A DNA stretch of 64,000 bases from Sorangium aterium. GTDB taxonomy: Bacteria; Myxococcota_A; Polyangia; Polyangiales; Polyangiaceae. A program made the translations under genes and the position numbers. The notes beneath the pieces were generated by a model that did no database searches, was not told where the DNA came from, and was given only the letters and a program-made list of their open reading frames with translations. This document shows, one piece after another, positions 38,399 through 48,984 of the stretch; position 1 is the first letter of the stretch, and each line of letters begins with the position of its first letter. Location of the stretch: positions 3,472,001 to 3,536,000 of the forward strand of contig NZ_JAQNDK010000001.1 of assembly GCF_028368935.1 (NCBI RefSeq), read 5' to 3'.

Positions 38399-38754
38399 CC
38401 TTTCTGCGCGAGCCGCGCATCCGGGGCGAGCATCAACGCGCCGATCGACGCCGGCAAGGGAATTCGGCGCCGCGCGCTGCGCGCTCGACGACGTGGCCCC
38501 TCGCACCAGCGCGCGGCGGCATGTGCTCTCGTGGTGAGCCGCATCGTGGTGGGCCCCGCGCGACAATCCCCCTGGTCATTTCGTAAATAGTGTTGTTGAA
38601 TCACGGGACATCAGCTCGCCCGGCGCGGGCGAGGGGCGAGGGGCGAGGGAGCGAGAACGATGTCCGGGTCCGCAAGTCACGAACCTGCGCTCCTCGTCGA
38701 GCTCACCCAGACGGACGGTTTCCTCTGCATGGCTGCATGAAAGGAGCGAGGGGT
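38399..38754. other. Intergenic region between divergent genes
   Basis: About 356 bases separating the small helical protein and the DUF1552 gene. It holds a locally AT-rich patch (CATTTCGTAAATAGTGTTG at about 38577-38595), the most promoter-like sequence here, but I cannot assign a clear -35/-10 pair. No gene is seen. Confidence 0.5.
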
Positions 38755-40128
38755 ATGTCGAGATTCCGCTTGAGCCGACGAGCCATGCTGCGAGGCGCCG
38801 GCGCCATCGCCATCGCGCTCCCGTGGCTGGAGATCATGGGAACCGAGCGCCCGGCGCGCGCGCAGCCCGCCCCCGCCCGGCGCTTCCTCGCCGTCTACAC
38901 GCCCGGCGGGACCGTGATCGACCGCTGGCGTCCGACCGGCACCGAGACGAGCTTCACCCTGGGCCCCATCCTGGCGCCGCTCGCGCCGGTGCAGGACCGG
39001 CTGCTCGTCCTCGACGGCCTCGACATGAAGAGCGCGATCGGAGAGCAGCACCAGAGCGGGATCATCGCCTGGCTCACGGGCACGGATCAGATGCTCACCT
39101 CGACCGGCTACGCGAGGGGGCCGTCCATCGATCAGGTGATCGCCTCCCGGATCTCCGCCGGTCAGAAGGCGAAGGCGAGCCTCCAGCTCGCGGTGCGCTG
39201 GGCGACGGGCAAGTCCCACGGCCTGATGTCGCCGATGAACATCGCCAATTTCGAGGACACCGCGCCGTACAGCCCCATCCCGCCGCGCCTCGATCCGGTG
39301 GAGGTCTTCACCGAGCTCTTCGGCACGCTGGACCCCGGCGCCAGCAACGACGCCGCCCTCCGCCTCGCGCGGAAGCGATCGATCCTCGACTACCTCGACC
39401 GGCGCTACGACGCCCTCTCCGCGCGGCTCGGCGCGGCCGACAAGCAGAAGATCGACCAGCACCTGACGAAGATCCGCGAGATCGAGCAGAGCCTCGGCAG
39501 CACGCCGGCCACGACGAGCGCTTGCCGGGCCCCGATGATGGTCGACACGTCCGACTACAACCCGAGCGCGGGGCTCAACGCGGACGACGTCGGCGTCATC
39601 GTGGACAGCTCGACCGACGCGGCGATCCCCAAGGTGGGCAAGCTGATGACGGACATGCTGGTGATGGCGCTCGCCTGCGACATCACCGCGGTCGGCACCC
39701 TGCAGTGGAGCGACACCGAGGCGAAGTACACGTTGCCGTGGCTGAACCTGACCGAGCACCACCATTTCTACCAGGAAATGGGCGGCTTCAGGCCGGCCGA
39801 GTGCGAGCTCATCTACACCTGGTACTCGGAGCAGCACCTCTATCTCTTGCAGGAGATGGAGAAGGTCGACATGGGCGGGCACTCGCTGCTCGACGAGAGC
39901 GTCGTCTTCTTCGGCTCCGAGATCTCGGATCCGGCGTCCCACATGAAGACGAACATGCCGTTCCTGCTGGCCGGCGGCGGCGGGGGCCTGCGCACCGGGC
40001 GCTGGGTCCGGTACCCGAGCTTCCCGCACAACAACCTGCTCGTCTCGATCTTGAACCTGTTCGGCGACCCCCGGACCACGTTCGGCTTGCGGCAGTACTG
40101 CACCGGGCCGCTCACGAACCTCACGTAG
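38755..40128 (+). CDS. DUF1552 family Tat-exported protein
   Basis: A 457-aa protein with a twin-arginine signal (MSRFRLSRRAMLRGAG, then IAIALPWLEIMG). The start at 38755 has AAGGAG about 10 nt upstream; ATG 38737 is in frame but has no such site. The mature part matches DUF1552: RFLAVYTPGGTVIDRWRPTG, RLLVLDGLDMKSA, SIDQVIASRI, DYLDRRYDAL and FFGSEISDPASH. DUF1552 proteins are related to sulfatase/DUF1501 folds and in myxobacteria and planctomycetes usually sit beside DUF1592-type cytochrome-like proteins. No such partner is seen here. Periplasmic, function unknown. Confidence 0.85.
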   Translation: MSRFRLSRRAMLRGAGAIAIALPWLEIMGTERPARAQPAPARRFLAVYTPGGTVIDRWRPTGTETSFTLGPILAPLAPVQDRLLVLDGLDMKSAIGEQHQSGIIAWLTGTDQMLTSTGYARGPSIDQVIASRISAGQKAKASLQLAVRWATGKSHGLMSPMNIANFEDTAPYSPIPPRLDPVEVFTELFGTLDPGASNDAALRLARKRSILDYLDRRYDALSARLGAADKQKIDQHLTKIREIEQSLGSTPATTSACRAPMMVDTSDYNPSAGLNADDVGVIVDSSTDAAIPKVGKLMTDMLVMALACDITAVGTLQWSDTEAKYTLPWLNLTEHHHFYQEMGGFRPAECELIYTWYSEQHLYLLQEMEKVDMGGHSLLDESVVFFGSEISDPASHMKTNMPFLLAGGGGGLRTGRWVRYPSFPHNNLLVSILNLFGDPRTTFGLRQYCTGPLTNLT

Positions 40129-40194
40129 GCATCTCCCGCGATGCCTGGCAGAAGGCCAGGTTCGCCGCCTGAAGCGCCTCTCGCCGGAGGTGCC

Positions 40195-41118
40195 CTATAT
40201 CTCCCGCTCGAGCGCGCGCACGAGGAGCGGCGCCACCGAGCGCAGGGCGCCGGGCGCATCGGCGAGCTGCTGGCTGCCAGGGTGCGAGTCGGTCCCGAGC
40301 AGCGTCGTGAACACGGAAGCCTTCCTGATCTTCTCGAGCGAGTCGCCCGGCAAGACGAGGTGGCTCGCGACGGCGTGGACCTTGGATGCGCCGGCGGCGA
40401 GGTAGGCGCGCCCCGCCTGGACGAGCGATGAGCCGGTGCGGACCATGTCATCGTAGATGACGACCTCGCGGCCCGAGACATCGGCGTTGATGCCGGTCAC
40501 GCCGACGCCGTCGCCTCTCCGCTCCTTGTACACGAACGCCGGCTCGACGCCGAGGCCGCGGGCGAGGCTCTGCACCCACTTGGCCCGACCGGCGTCCGTC
40601 GCCGCAAGCACGTACGGGCGATCGCCCATCAGCGCGCGGACCGCCTGCGTGATGAGCGGAGCGCCGTAGAGGTGGCGCGTCACGTGCGAGTCGCTGAAGT
40701 AGAACTCGATGCCGTCGGTGTGCAGATCGAAGAGGAAGATGCGCGTGCCCGCGTCGCACGAGGGGATCGCCGAGATGAGCCGCGCCCGCGTCTTCGCGGT
40801 CACCACCTCGCCCGGCTTCACGGCCCGCTCCATCGTCGCGTAGCCGAAATAAGGCATCACGATGGAGAGCGACCGCGCGCCTGCGCGCGAGATGGCGCAG
40901 CCGAGATCGTAGATCTCCAGCCAGTCGAGGTCCCGGGGGGCGCCGCCGAGCAGGACCACGTCGCGCCCCCAGCAGTCGACCGCGACGCGCAGGTAGCGCT
41001 CGCCGTCGGGGAAGCTCTTGCGCTCGACGAGGCCGCGCTCGAAGTCGCCCGCGGCGAGGAAGGCAGGCTCGAGGTAGCTGTACGAGCTGATCGTGATGAG
41101 CAGGCGCCGCTGGCTCAT
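40195..41118 (-). CDS. prs: Ribose-phosphate pyrophosphokinase-like protein
   Basis: A 307-aa PRPP synthetase-like protein, close to the usual ~315 aa. It keeps KSFPDGERYLR, a catalytic-core segment FLFDLHTDGIEFYF and the PRPP-binding loop VVIYDDMVRTGSSL. In housekeeping Prs the corresponding regions read DLHxxQIQGFF and DDMIDTGGT, so this is a divergent member. Family activity is ribose 5-phosphate + ATP to PRPP + AMP, feeding purine, pyrimidine and His/Trp synthesis. It is the last gene of an overlapping operon with LolA and an rRNA-modification fusion; its ATG overlaps the previous stop. Whether it is the cell's main Prs cannot be told. Confidence 0.8.
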   Translation of the reverse strand: MSQRRLLITISSYSYLEPAFLAAGDFERGLVERKSFPDGERYLRVAVDCWGRDVVLLGGAPRDLDWLEIYDLGCAISRAGARSLSIVMPYFGYATMERAVKPGEVVTAKTRARLISAIPSCDAGTRIFLFDLHTDGIEFYFSDSHVTRHLYGAPLITQAVRALMGDRPYVLAATDAGRAKWVQSLARGLGVEPAFVYKERRGDGVGVTGINADVSGREVVIYDDMVRTGSSLVQAGRAYLAAGASKVHAVASHLVLPGDSLEKIRKASVFTTLLGTDSHPGSQQLADAPGALRSVAPLLVRALEREI

Positions 41119-43151
41119 CGCGCACCTCGGCGGGTCGTCCGGGCCGGAGCGGCGGGCCCTCGGCGCGCGCCCCGGGCAGCAGCGGCCTTCGCCGCCCTCG
41201 CGAACGGCGCAGCCTTCCCTGCCTTCGCGGACGGCGCGGCCTTTCCTGCCTTCGCGAACGGCGCAGCCTTCGCTGCCTTCGCGGACGGCGCAGCCTTCGC
41301 TGCCTTCGCGGACGGCGCGCCCACGCTGGCGAGGACGCTCTTCAGGTGGGACTCCGCCCCTGGTTCACTGGGAAAATCGACGGGATCGGGGAGATCTTTC
41401 ATCTGCACGACGTCGCATCCTGCTTCACGCGCGGCCTCGTGCAAATGACGCCGGAACCTGGCGCGCGCGATGCCGCGGTGGTTGGTGCAGGCGAGCAGCC
41501 TGCCGCCCGGGGCGAGCACGCGGAAGGCGAGCGCTGCGAGCGCGCCGAAATCGCTCGCCGCGCTGAAGCGGCTCTTCTTCGTGGTCGCGAAGCTCGGCGG
41601 ATCGAGCACGACAAGGTCGAAGCGCCGGTCCGACTGGGCGGCGGCCTTCAGCCACGGGAACACGTCGGCCTCGACCACGACGTGCGCCGCCGGGTCCGCG
41701 CCGATCGCGGCGAGGTTGTCGCGCGCCCAGGCGACCACGCCCCGGGACACGTCGACCGTCACGCTCTCGCGCGCGCCGCCCGCCACGGCCGCGACGGTGA
41801 ACGCCCCCGTGTAGGCGAACAGGTTCAGCACCCGGGCCCCCCGGGCCAGCTCCCTCACCCGCCGCCGGTTCTCGCGCTGGTCGAGGAAGATGCCGGTGGA
41901 GAGCCCGTCGCCGAGCCGCACCTTGAACGGCAGGCCGTGCTCGAGGACGGTGAACTCCTCCGGGGCGTCCTCCCCCCGGCTGGCGTGCCGCGGCGCGAAC
42001 TCCTCGCGCCGCGCGTCGACGATGACGCTCGCGTGCTTCGGGCGCGCCTTGAGGTAGACGCCCTTCGCCCCGAGCCGGTGGGCCGCGTCGAGCACGAGGT
42101 CCCGCGGCGGCGCGCCCGGCTCGCCCTCGCCCGCGCCGAACAGCGACACGACGAGGTGCTCGCCGTACAGGTCGACGGAGACGGAGGGGAGGCCGTCGCC
42201 CGCGCCGTGGACGAGCCTGAGCGCCGTTGTGTCGCCGGCGCGCGCGATCCCGTACCGCCGCTCGGCGGCCTCGCGCATGGCGCGCTCGACGGCCGCGACG
42301 CCGCCTGCGTACGGGTCCGCCGGCGCGGCCGCGAGCCACGCCTCGAAGGCCGCGGGCACCTGCGAGCGGAAGCTCGCGGCCGCGCCCGTGGCCGGGTGAT
42401 CGAGGCGGAGCTCGGCGGCGTGCAGGAGCAGCCGCGGGGCCTCGGGGCCGCCGTAGAGCGGATCGCCGGCGATCGGGAGGCCGATCGCCGCGAGCTGCAC
42501 CCGGAGCTGATGGGTGCGGCCGGTCTCGGGCTGGAGCTCGAGCAGGGCGCGGTCGCCGCGGCGCTCGAGGAGGCGGTAGCGGGTGATCGCCAGCACACCG
42601 CTCGCGGCCCGATCCTCCCGCCCCGCGGCCCGCTCCTCCCGCTTCGCGGTCCGATCCTCCCGCCCCGCGGTCCGATCCTCACGCCTCGCGGCCCGATCCT
42701 CACGCCCCGCGGTCCGATCCTCTCGCGCCCCGCCGGTCTCGGCGAGCGCGCGCATCGCACCTCCCGGCGCCGGGACGAGGCGGTGCCGGAGGGTGCCGCG
42801 CGGCGGGCGATCGCCGAAGCCGGAGACCGCGGCGACGTACGTCTTCTGCACCGTGCGCCCCTCGAACTGGCGCGCGATGGCCGCGTTCGCCTCGCGCCGC
42901 CGCGTGAACAGGAGGACGCCCGACGTGTCGCGATCGAGCCGCTGGTGGATCCCGAGGTACGCCTCCGCGTCGCCCCGGCCGCGGAGGAAGGCGCGGAGGC
43001 GCGTCACCATGTCGTCGATCCGCTCCGCCTCCGGCGCGTGCGTCGACAGGCCAGCCGGCTTGTCGACCACGATGAGATCGTCGTCCTCGGCGAGGATCCA
43101 CTCCGGATGGATGTCGGGAAAGAGCTCCGAGAGCGAGAGGCGCGGGGTCAT
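41115..43151 (-). CDS. Fusion of RluA-type pseudouridine synthase and RlmI-type methyltransferase
   Basis: A 678-aa two-domain protein. Residues ~1-270 are an RluA-family pseudouridine synthase with the catalytic Asp in HQRLDRDTSGVLLF and ETGRTHQLRVQLAAIGLPIA. This domain is interrupted by about six copies of a 7-residue repeat of the type REDRTAG. Residues ~290-600 are a class I SAM-dependent 23S rRNA methyltransferase of the RlmI/RlmK kind: LPSVSVDLYG, GIFLDQRENRR, VLNLFAYTGAFTVAA and LVVLDPPSF. The C-terminal ~70 residues are Ala/Lys repeats, probably a basic RNA-binding tail. Both activities would act on large-subunit rRNA; the target sites are unknown. The ATG overlaps the stop of lolA, and its stop overlaps the prs start. 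Confidence 0.85.
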   Translation of the reverse strand: MTPRLSLSELFPDIHPEWILAEDDDLIVVDKPAGLSTHAPEAERIDDMVTRLRAFLRGRGDAEAYLGIHQRLDRDTSGVLLFTRRREANAAIARQFEGRTVQKTYVAAVSGFGDRPPRGTLRHRLVPAPGGAMRALAETGGAREDRTAGREDRAARREDRTAGREDRTAKREERAAGREDRAASGVLAITRYRLLERRGDRALLELQPETGRTHQLRVQLAAIGLPIAGDPLYGGPEAPRLLLHAAELRLDHPATGAAASFRSQVPAAFEAWLAAAPADPYAGGVAAVERAMREAAERRYGIARAGDTTALRLVHGAGDGLPSVSVDLYGEHLVVSLFGAGEGEPGAPPRDLVLDAAHRLGAKGVYLKARPKHASVIVDARREEFAPRHASRGEDAPEEFTVLEHGLPFKVRLGDGLSTGIFLDQRENRRRVRELARGARVLNLFAYTGAFTVAAVAGGARESVTVDVSRGVVAWARDNLAAIGADPAAHVVVEADVFPWLKAAAQSDRRFDLVVLDPPSFATTKKSRFSAASDFGALAALAFRVLAPGGRLLACTNHRGIARARFRRHLHEAAREAGCDVVQMKDLPDPVDFPSEPGAESHLKSVLASVGAPSAKAAKAAPSAKAAKAAPFAKAGKAAPSAKAGKAAPFARAAKAAAARGARRGPAAPARTTRRGAR
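41181..41320 (-). repeat. 27-bp tandem repeat encoding an Ala/Lys tail
   Basis: About five imperfect copies of a 27-base unit encode 9-residue blocks of the form AAPSAKAGK or AAPFAKAGK at the end of the fusion protein. The units alternate Ser and Phe codons. Copy number is likely to vary between strains. Confidence 0.75.
42597..42727 (-). repeat. 21-bp tandem repeat inserted in the pseudouridine synthase domain
   Basis: About six copies of a 21-base unit encode 7-residue blocks REDRTAG, REDRAAR, REERAAG and similar. The repeat is in frame and lies between the catalytic region and the HQLRVQL strand of the enzyme, so it should form a charged, flexible loop. Confidence 0.8.
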
Positions 43152-44191
43152 CAGTTCTGCTTGACGTCGGTGCCGGGCGGCGCCGTGAACTGGAACTCCG
43201 CCGGATCGATCGACGCGGGCTGCGACGCGTTCTCGAAGTCGAACCGGTTCCGGTTGCCCTGCGCGTCGACGATGAGGACGCGGCGCACGACGCCCGGGTC
43301 CTTCTTCGCGAGGAGCGCCTTGTCGATATAGAACATCACGAATTCGTAGTGGGGAGTCGGCGACCGCGGCTTGCCGACGAGCACGGGGCCGCCCTCGAAC
43401 TGCGCCTTCTCGTTGAAGGTGAACGTGAACGACGGCCGGAGCCCGTGGCCCATGAGGAACGAGAGGGCGCCCGGATACTCCGAGTTCTGCACCGGCGTGA
43501 CGAACATCTGCCGGTCCTCGGCGACGTAGATCTTGAGCGACACGCCGTCGGACACGATGCGGTTCTGGTTCGGCGGATCGTAGCGAAACGAGATCCTGTC
43601 CGGCTTCTGGACCGACAGCGTACCGCTCTGCTTCTTGACGGCCCCCGAGACCTTCTGCGTGTGCTCCTGCTTGAAGCGGGCAGAGTACGTCTTCTTGCCC
43701 ACGAAGATCGCGTCGACCTCGGCCGCCACGGCGTCCGCGGATCCCGCCGCGGCGGGCGGCACCGAGGGCGGCGCCGCCGTGCCGGGCGCGGGCGCGGAGG
43801 TCGCCGCCGTCGCCTCGGCGCGCCCGCCGCCCGCGTCACGCGCTGCCGCGTCGCCGGCGAGCGGCCCCGCGTCGCGCCCCGCCGTCGCGGCGCCCGCGTC
43901 GTCGCGCTTCCGGCCCGCGTCCTCCGCCGGCGCGCCCGCGTCGGCCGACGCACGGCCGCCCGCCGCGTCCGTCGTCGCCGGAGCGCCCGCGCCGTCAGCC
44001 GCCGTGGGGGCGCTCGCCTGAGGCGGCGCGTCGGCCGGCTGCGGCGGCGCGGCGGCCGACTGCGGCAGGGCCGGCGCGGCGGCGGAGGGCGAGGCGTCGG
44101 GCGCCGCGCCGACGGGAGCGGGCGGCGCGTCGCAGGCCGCCACGACCAGGGCAGCGGCCGGGACGAGGGCGACGAGGCGGAGGCGGTTCAT
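43151..44191 (-). CDS. lolA: LolA-like outer-membrane lipoprotein carrier, itself a lipoprotein
   Basis: A 346-aa protein. MNRLRLVALVPAAALVVAAC is a lipoprotein signal with Cys at residue 20; about 125 residues of Ala/Pro/Asp-rich linker follow. The C-terminal ~200 residues are a LolA fold: KTYSARFKQEHTQKVSGAVK, KPDRISFRYDPPNQNRIVSD, LKIYVAEDRQMFV, GALSFLMGHG and RVLIVDAQGNRNRFDFENA. Classical LolA is a soluble periplasmic chaperone that ferries lipoproteins from LolCDE to LolB. Here the domain appears membrane-tethered, so it may be a LolA/LolB-like variant. It heads an operon; its stop overlaps the next start. The start has only a weak ribosome site. Confidence 0.8.
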   Translation of the reverse strand: MNRLRLVALVPAAALVVAACDAPPAPVGAAPDASPSAAAPALPQSAAAPPQPADAPPQASAPTAADGAGAPATTDAAGGRASADAGAPAEDAGRKRDDAGAATAGRDAGPLAGDAAARDAGGGRAEATAATSAPAPGTAAPPSVPPAAAGSADAVAAEVDAIFVGKKTYSARFKQEHTQKVSGAVKKQSGTLSVQKPDRISFRYDPPNQNRIVSDGVSLKIYVAEDRQMFVTPVQNSEYPGALSFLMGHGLRPSFTFTFNEKAQFEGGPVLVGKPRSPTPHYEFVMFYIDKALLAKKDPGVVRRVLIVDAQGNRNRFDFENASQPASIDPAEFQFTAPPGTDVKQN

Positions 44192-44588
44192 CGAAGAGCT
44201 CGCTTTCAAGGAGAGTGCGTCGCGTGTTCTAGGACAGGTAGGGCCGAGGTGGTAGCGCCGACCTCCACCGCCCCGGGCCCCGGGCCGACCGCATCGACCG
44301 CGCTCTCGCATCGTCGCGGGGGGCGGCTCGCGGCCGTCGTCGCTCGAAAAATGGGCCACGCCGAGGGCAGGGACGCCGACGCTCGCCGCAGCGCGCCGAG
44401 GGACGCCGGAGAGCCCCAGGGCGGCGGAACGAAAACGACGGGCGCGACGGCCAGCGCGGAGCGGCGGAACCCTGCCGGAACGGCGGAACGGCGGCGTGGA
44501 CACGCGCTGGCGACGAGGTCGCCATGAGCCCCCGGGGCGAGACCATGTCTTGACCCCTATTTCCACGTAGCCCAAACTCTCCGGCCGC
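44192..44588. promoter_or_regulatory. Divergent intergenic region with a candidate promoter
   Basis: About 397 bases between lolA and the GAF-SpoIIE gene. TTGACC at 44550-44555 is a good -35; 17 bases on, CAAACT at 44573-44578 is a weak -10. Transcription from it would begin only a few bases before ATG 44589, which has no ribosome site, so the mRNA could be nearly leaderless. No gene is seen in the region. Confidence 0.35.
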
Positions 44589-45863
44589 ATGCGCGCCGGC
44601 ACTCCCTCCCTGATCGATGCGTCGTCGCTCATCCTGATCCTGGACGTCTCGCGCAAGCTCGCGGCGCCGTGCGATCTCACCGAGCTGCTCGAGCTCATCA
44701 TCAAGACGGGGCGGGAGGTGATAGGCGCCGACCGCGGGAGCGTCTTCCTCTACGACGAGGAGGCCAAGGAGCTTTACTCCCGTGTCGCCACGGGCGAGGC
44801 CCAGATCCGCGTCAGCATCGACAAGGGCATCGCCGGGGAGTGCGCGCGCAAGCGCCAGACCATCCTCGTCGACGACTGCTATTCCGACCCGCGGTTCAAT
44901 CAGGAGATCGACCGCCGGACGGGGTATCACACGAAATCCCTCATCACGGTGCCGCTCATCGGGCTCGACGACAAGCTCGTCGGCGTGCTCCAGATGCTGA
45001 ATTCGAAGGCGGACCACTTCGGCCCCGACGAGCGCGACGTCGCCGAGCTGCTCGCAGCGCAGGCGGCCGTCGCCGTGCAGCGCACGCTCCTGCTCGAGGA
45101 GCGCATGATCAAGCTGAAGCTCGAGCACGACCTCACCATCGCGCGCGACATCCAGCAGAACATCCTCCTGCGGCGGCTGCCGCGCTGCCCCGGATACTCG
45201 CTGTCGGCGTTCAGCAAGCCGGCGGACGACACCGGCGGCGACATCTACGATGTCATCCGGCTCGAGGAGCGCGCGGACATGTCGCCGATTCTCCTGCTGC
45301 TCGCCGACGCGGCCGGCCACGGCATCGGCCCCGCCCTCAGCGTGACCCAGTTCCGCGCGATGCTCCGCATCGGCCTGCGCCTCTCGGCCGACATGGACGC
45401 GCTCATGCACCACGTGAACCAGCAGCTCCTCGAGGACCTGCCGAACGACCGCTTCATCACGGCGTTCCTCGGGATCCTCGACCCGACGACGCACCAGCTC
45501 CGCTTCCACGCGGCCGGGCAGGGCCCGCTGCTCCACTACCGGGCGGCCGAGGGCCAGGTCGTGTGGCGCGATCCATCGACCGTCCCGCTCGGCATGTTCA
45601 AGGATCTCGACCTGCCCCCGACGCCGCCCCTCGTGATGGCGCCGGGCGATCTCCTCGTGCTGCTGACCGACGGCTTCTACGAGTACCAGGACGCCGCCGG
45701 GCAGGTGTTCGGCAAGGAGCGCGTCGGCGACCTCATCCACCGCCTGCACGCGCGCCCCACGTCCGACATTCTCGGCGCGCTCCTCGCCGAGGTGCGCCGC
45801 TTCGCCGGCTCGGCCAAGCAGATCGACGACCTCACCGCCCTGCTCGTCAAGCGGGACGCCTAG
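44589..45863 (+). CDS. GAF domain-SpoIIE-type PP2C phosphatase
   Basis: A 424-aa cytosolic regulator. Residues ~20-175 are a GAF domain ([57 protein letters not shown]). A helical linker ([20 protein letters not shown]) leads to a SpoIIE-like PP2C phosphatase domain with metal-binding acidic motifs [24 protein letters not shown] and [10 protein letters not shown]. Such proteins dephosphorylate anti-sigma-factor antagonists or related switch proteins in response to a ligand sensed by GAF. No partner kinase or STAS gene is adjacent. It has no membrane segment. The 3' end directly abuts the purL remnant. Confidence 0.88.
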   Translation: MRAGTPSLIDASSLILILDVSRKLAAPCDLTELLELIIKTGREVIGADRGSVFLYDEEAKELYSRVATGEAQIRVSIDKGIAGECARKRQTILVDDCYSDPRFNQEIDRRTGYHTKSLITVPLIGLDDKLVGVLQMLNSKADHFGPDERDVAELLAAQAAVAVQRTLLLEERMIKLKLEHDLTIARDIQQNILLRRLPRCPGYSLSAFSKPADDTGGDIYDVIRLEERADMSPILLLLADAAGHGIGPALSVTQFRAMLRIGLRLSADMDALMHHVNQQLLEDLPNDRFITAFLGILDPTTHQLRFHAAGQGPLLHYRAAEGQVVWRDPSTVPLGMFKDLDLPPTPPLVMAPGDLLVLLTDGFYEYQDAAGQVFGKERVGDLIHRLHARPTSDILGALLAEVRRFAGSAKQIDDLTALLVKRDA

Positions 45864-45869
45864 AGCTCG

Positions 45870-47085
<1,216 letters not shown>

Positions 47086-47177
47086 CTCACCGGAAGCGCC
47101 AGCGGGCGTTCGTCTCCGCGGTTCCGGGGTTCCGCGGTTCCGCGCGCCCGCGCGGCGCCTTCGCCTATACTTGGAGC

Positions 47178-47696
47178 ATGAAGCGCTGGCTCCCGCTCGG
47201 GCTCATCGCCGCCGGCGCCGTCCTCGGCGCGGCGGCGCTGCTGCTATCGCCCTCCGAGGAAGAGCGGATCCGCGAGCGGCTCACCCAGCTCGAGGAAGCG
47301 GTGCGCATCGACGAGGGCGAGCGGAATCCGCTGGTGCGCCACGGCCGCATTCGCGGTGAGTTCGCCGAGATCTTCGCGAAGGAGGCGAGCGCCCGCATCG
47401 CCGAGATCGGCGACAGCCTCCGCGGCCGCGACGAGCTCGCGAACGCGGCGACCCAGGCAGCGGTCGTCTATCAGACCGCGGAGGTGAGCCTGGGAGGCAC
47501 GGAGATCCAGATCGACCCGGGCGGCATGACGGCGGAGGTGACCGCCACCGCGACGGTCACGGGCGCCCGGCATGGGCAAGAGGTCCGGCGCGACGAGCTG
47601 CCCGTAGCGTTACGGCTCGAGAAGATCGACGGCGAGTGGAAGATCGTCTCTGCCACCGTCCACCCCCGGCAAGCCCCTGGCGACGAGGGCCGCTGA
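47178..47696 (+). CDS. Membrane-anchored hypothetical protein (SnoaL/NTF2-like)
   Basis: A 172-aa protein with one N-terminal hydrophobic segment (WLPLGLIAAGAVLGAAALLL), probably an uncleaved anchor. A helical region (EEERIRERLTQLEEAVRI) and a beta-rich end (MTAEVTATATVTG, LRLEKIDGEWKIVSATVHP) follow, as in NTF2/SnoaL-like folds. The start at 47178 has GGAG only 1 nt upstream, so translation may be weak or the start slightly different. Function unknown; no operon partner. Confidence 0.65.
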   Translation: MKRWLPLGLIAAGAVLGAAALLLSPSEEERIRERLTQLEEAVRIDEGERNPLVRHGRIRGEFAEIFAKEASARIAEIGDSLRGRDELANAATQAAVVYQTAEVSLGGTEIQIDPGGMTAEVTATATVTGARHGQEVRRDELPVALRLEKIDGEWKIVSATVHPRQAPGDEGR

Positions 47697-47924
47697 TAAC
47701 CGCGCTCAGACGCGAGACGCGACGGCCACGAACTTCGCGGCCTCTGGCCAAGGCATCTCCTTAGATTCTTCGGAGAGTTCACACGGAGACGGGGAGACGG
47801 GGAGGAGATCTTCGAATACTCCCTATCGCCTCGCCTCTCTGTTCAATTTTCCGTTGAAAAAAGCTGTAGCCAAGGGAGTTCCTTGGGGCGTCGAGGGCAC
47901 GCCAGGAGAGCGCTCACGCGCACC

Positions 47925-47960
47925 AAAAAAGAAAGGCCGGTCGGGAAGAACCCGCCGGCC
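47925..47960 (-). terminator. Intrinsic terminator (minus strand)
   Basis: Read on the minus strand, GGCCGGCGGG pairs with CCCGACCGGCC (one mismatch) around a short TTCTT loop, followed at once by TTTCTTTTTT. This is the most canonical rho-independent terminator in the window, yet no protein gene ends just before it. Confidence 0.8.
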
Positions 47961-48300
47961 TGAGGCCCGCTTTCGCGGACCCACCGGGACCGCACAGGAG
48001 CGCCGGTGGAGGAATTCCACCGGAGTCCTGGGAAGGCCCACGATCAGAAGAAACAAGTCAGGAAAGCAATACGAAGCGCAATCAAGTAAAGAGCGAAGAC
48101 AAAGCGAAGACGGGCGGGAGGCTAAGACAAATCAAGAAGCCAGTCAAACCGAAAGAAGAAGCTGAAGCAAAGAACGAAGCGCAATCCGGAATCGAACGGG
48201 CAAGCTCAAGCGAAGCAGGGGAAAAGCTGAAGCGAAGCGCGAAGCAGCGTCAACATCGAGAGCGGCACAACAGATAAGAAAAGCTCGAACCGAAATCTGA
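47961..48300 (-). ncRNA. Candidate small RNA ending at the intrinsic terminator
   Basis: The sequence upstream of the terminator on the minus strand is pyrimidine-rich with GCTTCG/GCTTC words. It contains a perfect 8-bp hairpin (CCGGTGGA/TCCACCGG, 48003-48023) and a second GC-rich hairpin next to the terminator (GGGTCCGCGAAAGCGGGCC, about 47970-47988). No coding frame fits. The 5' end and promoter cannot be fixed. I match it to no known RNA family. Confidence 0.3.
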
Positions 48301-48984
48301 CAAGCTGATCAGGATGAGCCAACGCAACGGACGACGCGGGTCGCGCGTACTTCGGCCATCCCTCCTCAATCGCCTCGTAAGGCGTCTGTCGTCACGTGAA
48401 CCGAAGCTCTCCGCCGGCACCGGCGACAAGTCAATCAAGGAGCCCGATACCGCAAGGGCCATGGCATTCGGGTGACGGCGGGGTCGCGATCGCTCGGCTT
48501 GCGCCGCCGATCTCCTCGCTCGGCGTCCCCCCGAAGACTGAGGCTTGTATTGCGAAGGTCATGCCAGGGGTCATCCCCTTCGAGTCCGCATGAAACAGGA
48601 CGACGAGCAGGGGCGACATCTGGTGGATACATAAAGCAACCGGCGGGCCAACGGCGGAGGCGCCGCGGTCCTGGCGCCCAGCAGCCAAAATTGCCGCTGA
48701 AACCCACCCTCCGATGCGCGCGCGCGAGCCCGGAGGCCAGCGCCGGTCATACATTTCCGCAGGGACTGGTCCGATCCAGGGATGGGTTCAGATCCAGAAC
48801 GCAGAGTTTACCTGGACATGAATATGTTCATCCTCGAGCGGCTGGACACCCTGCGCTGCACGGTGAAATCGTAGAAGTGCAACAGGGCAGGACGACTCCG
48901 ATCGACGCTTTGCGTCGTATCTCGACGACGTGCTCCCCGCCAAAGGCGCAGCGCGCTACGCAGCGCAGCCCGCGATACGCAGCG

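Noticed and set aside
47854..48165. Lys/Arg/Gln-rich small protein
   Set aside because: Composition follows directly from the purine-rich DNA; the strand also carries the terminator hairpins of the opposite strand.
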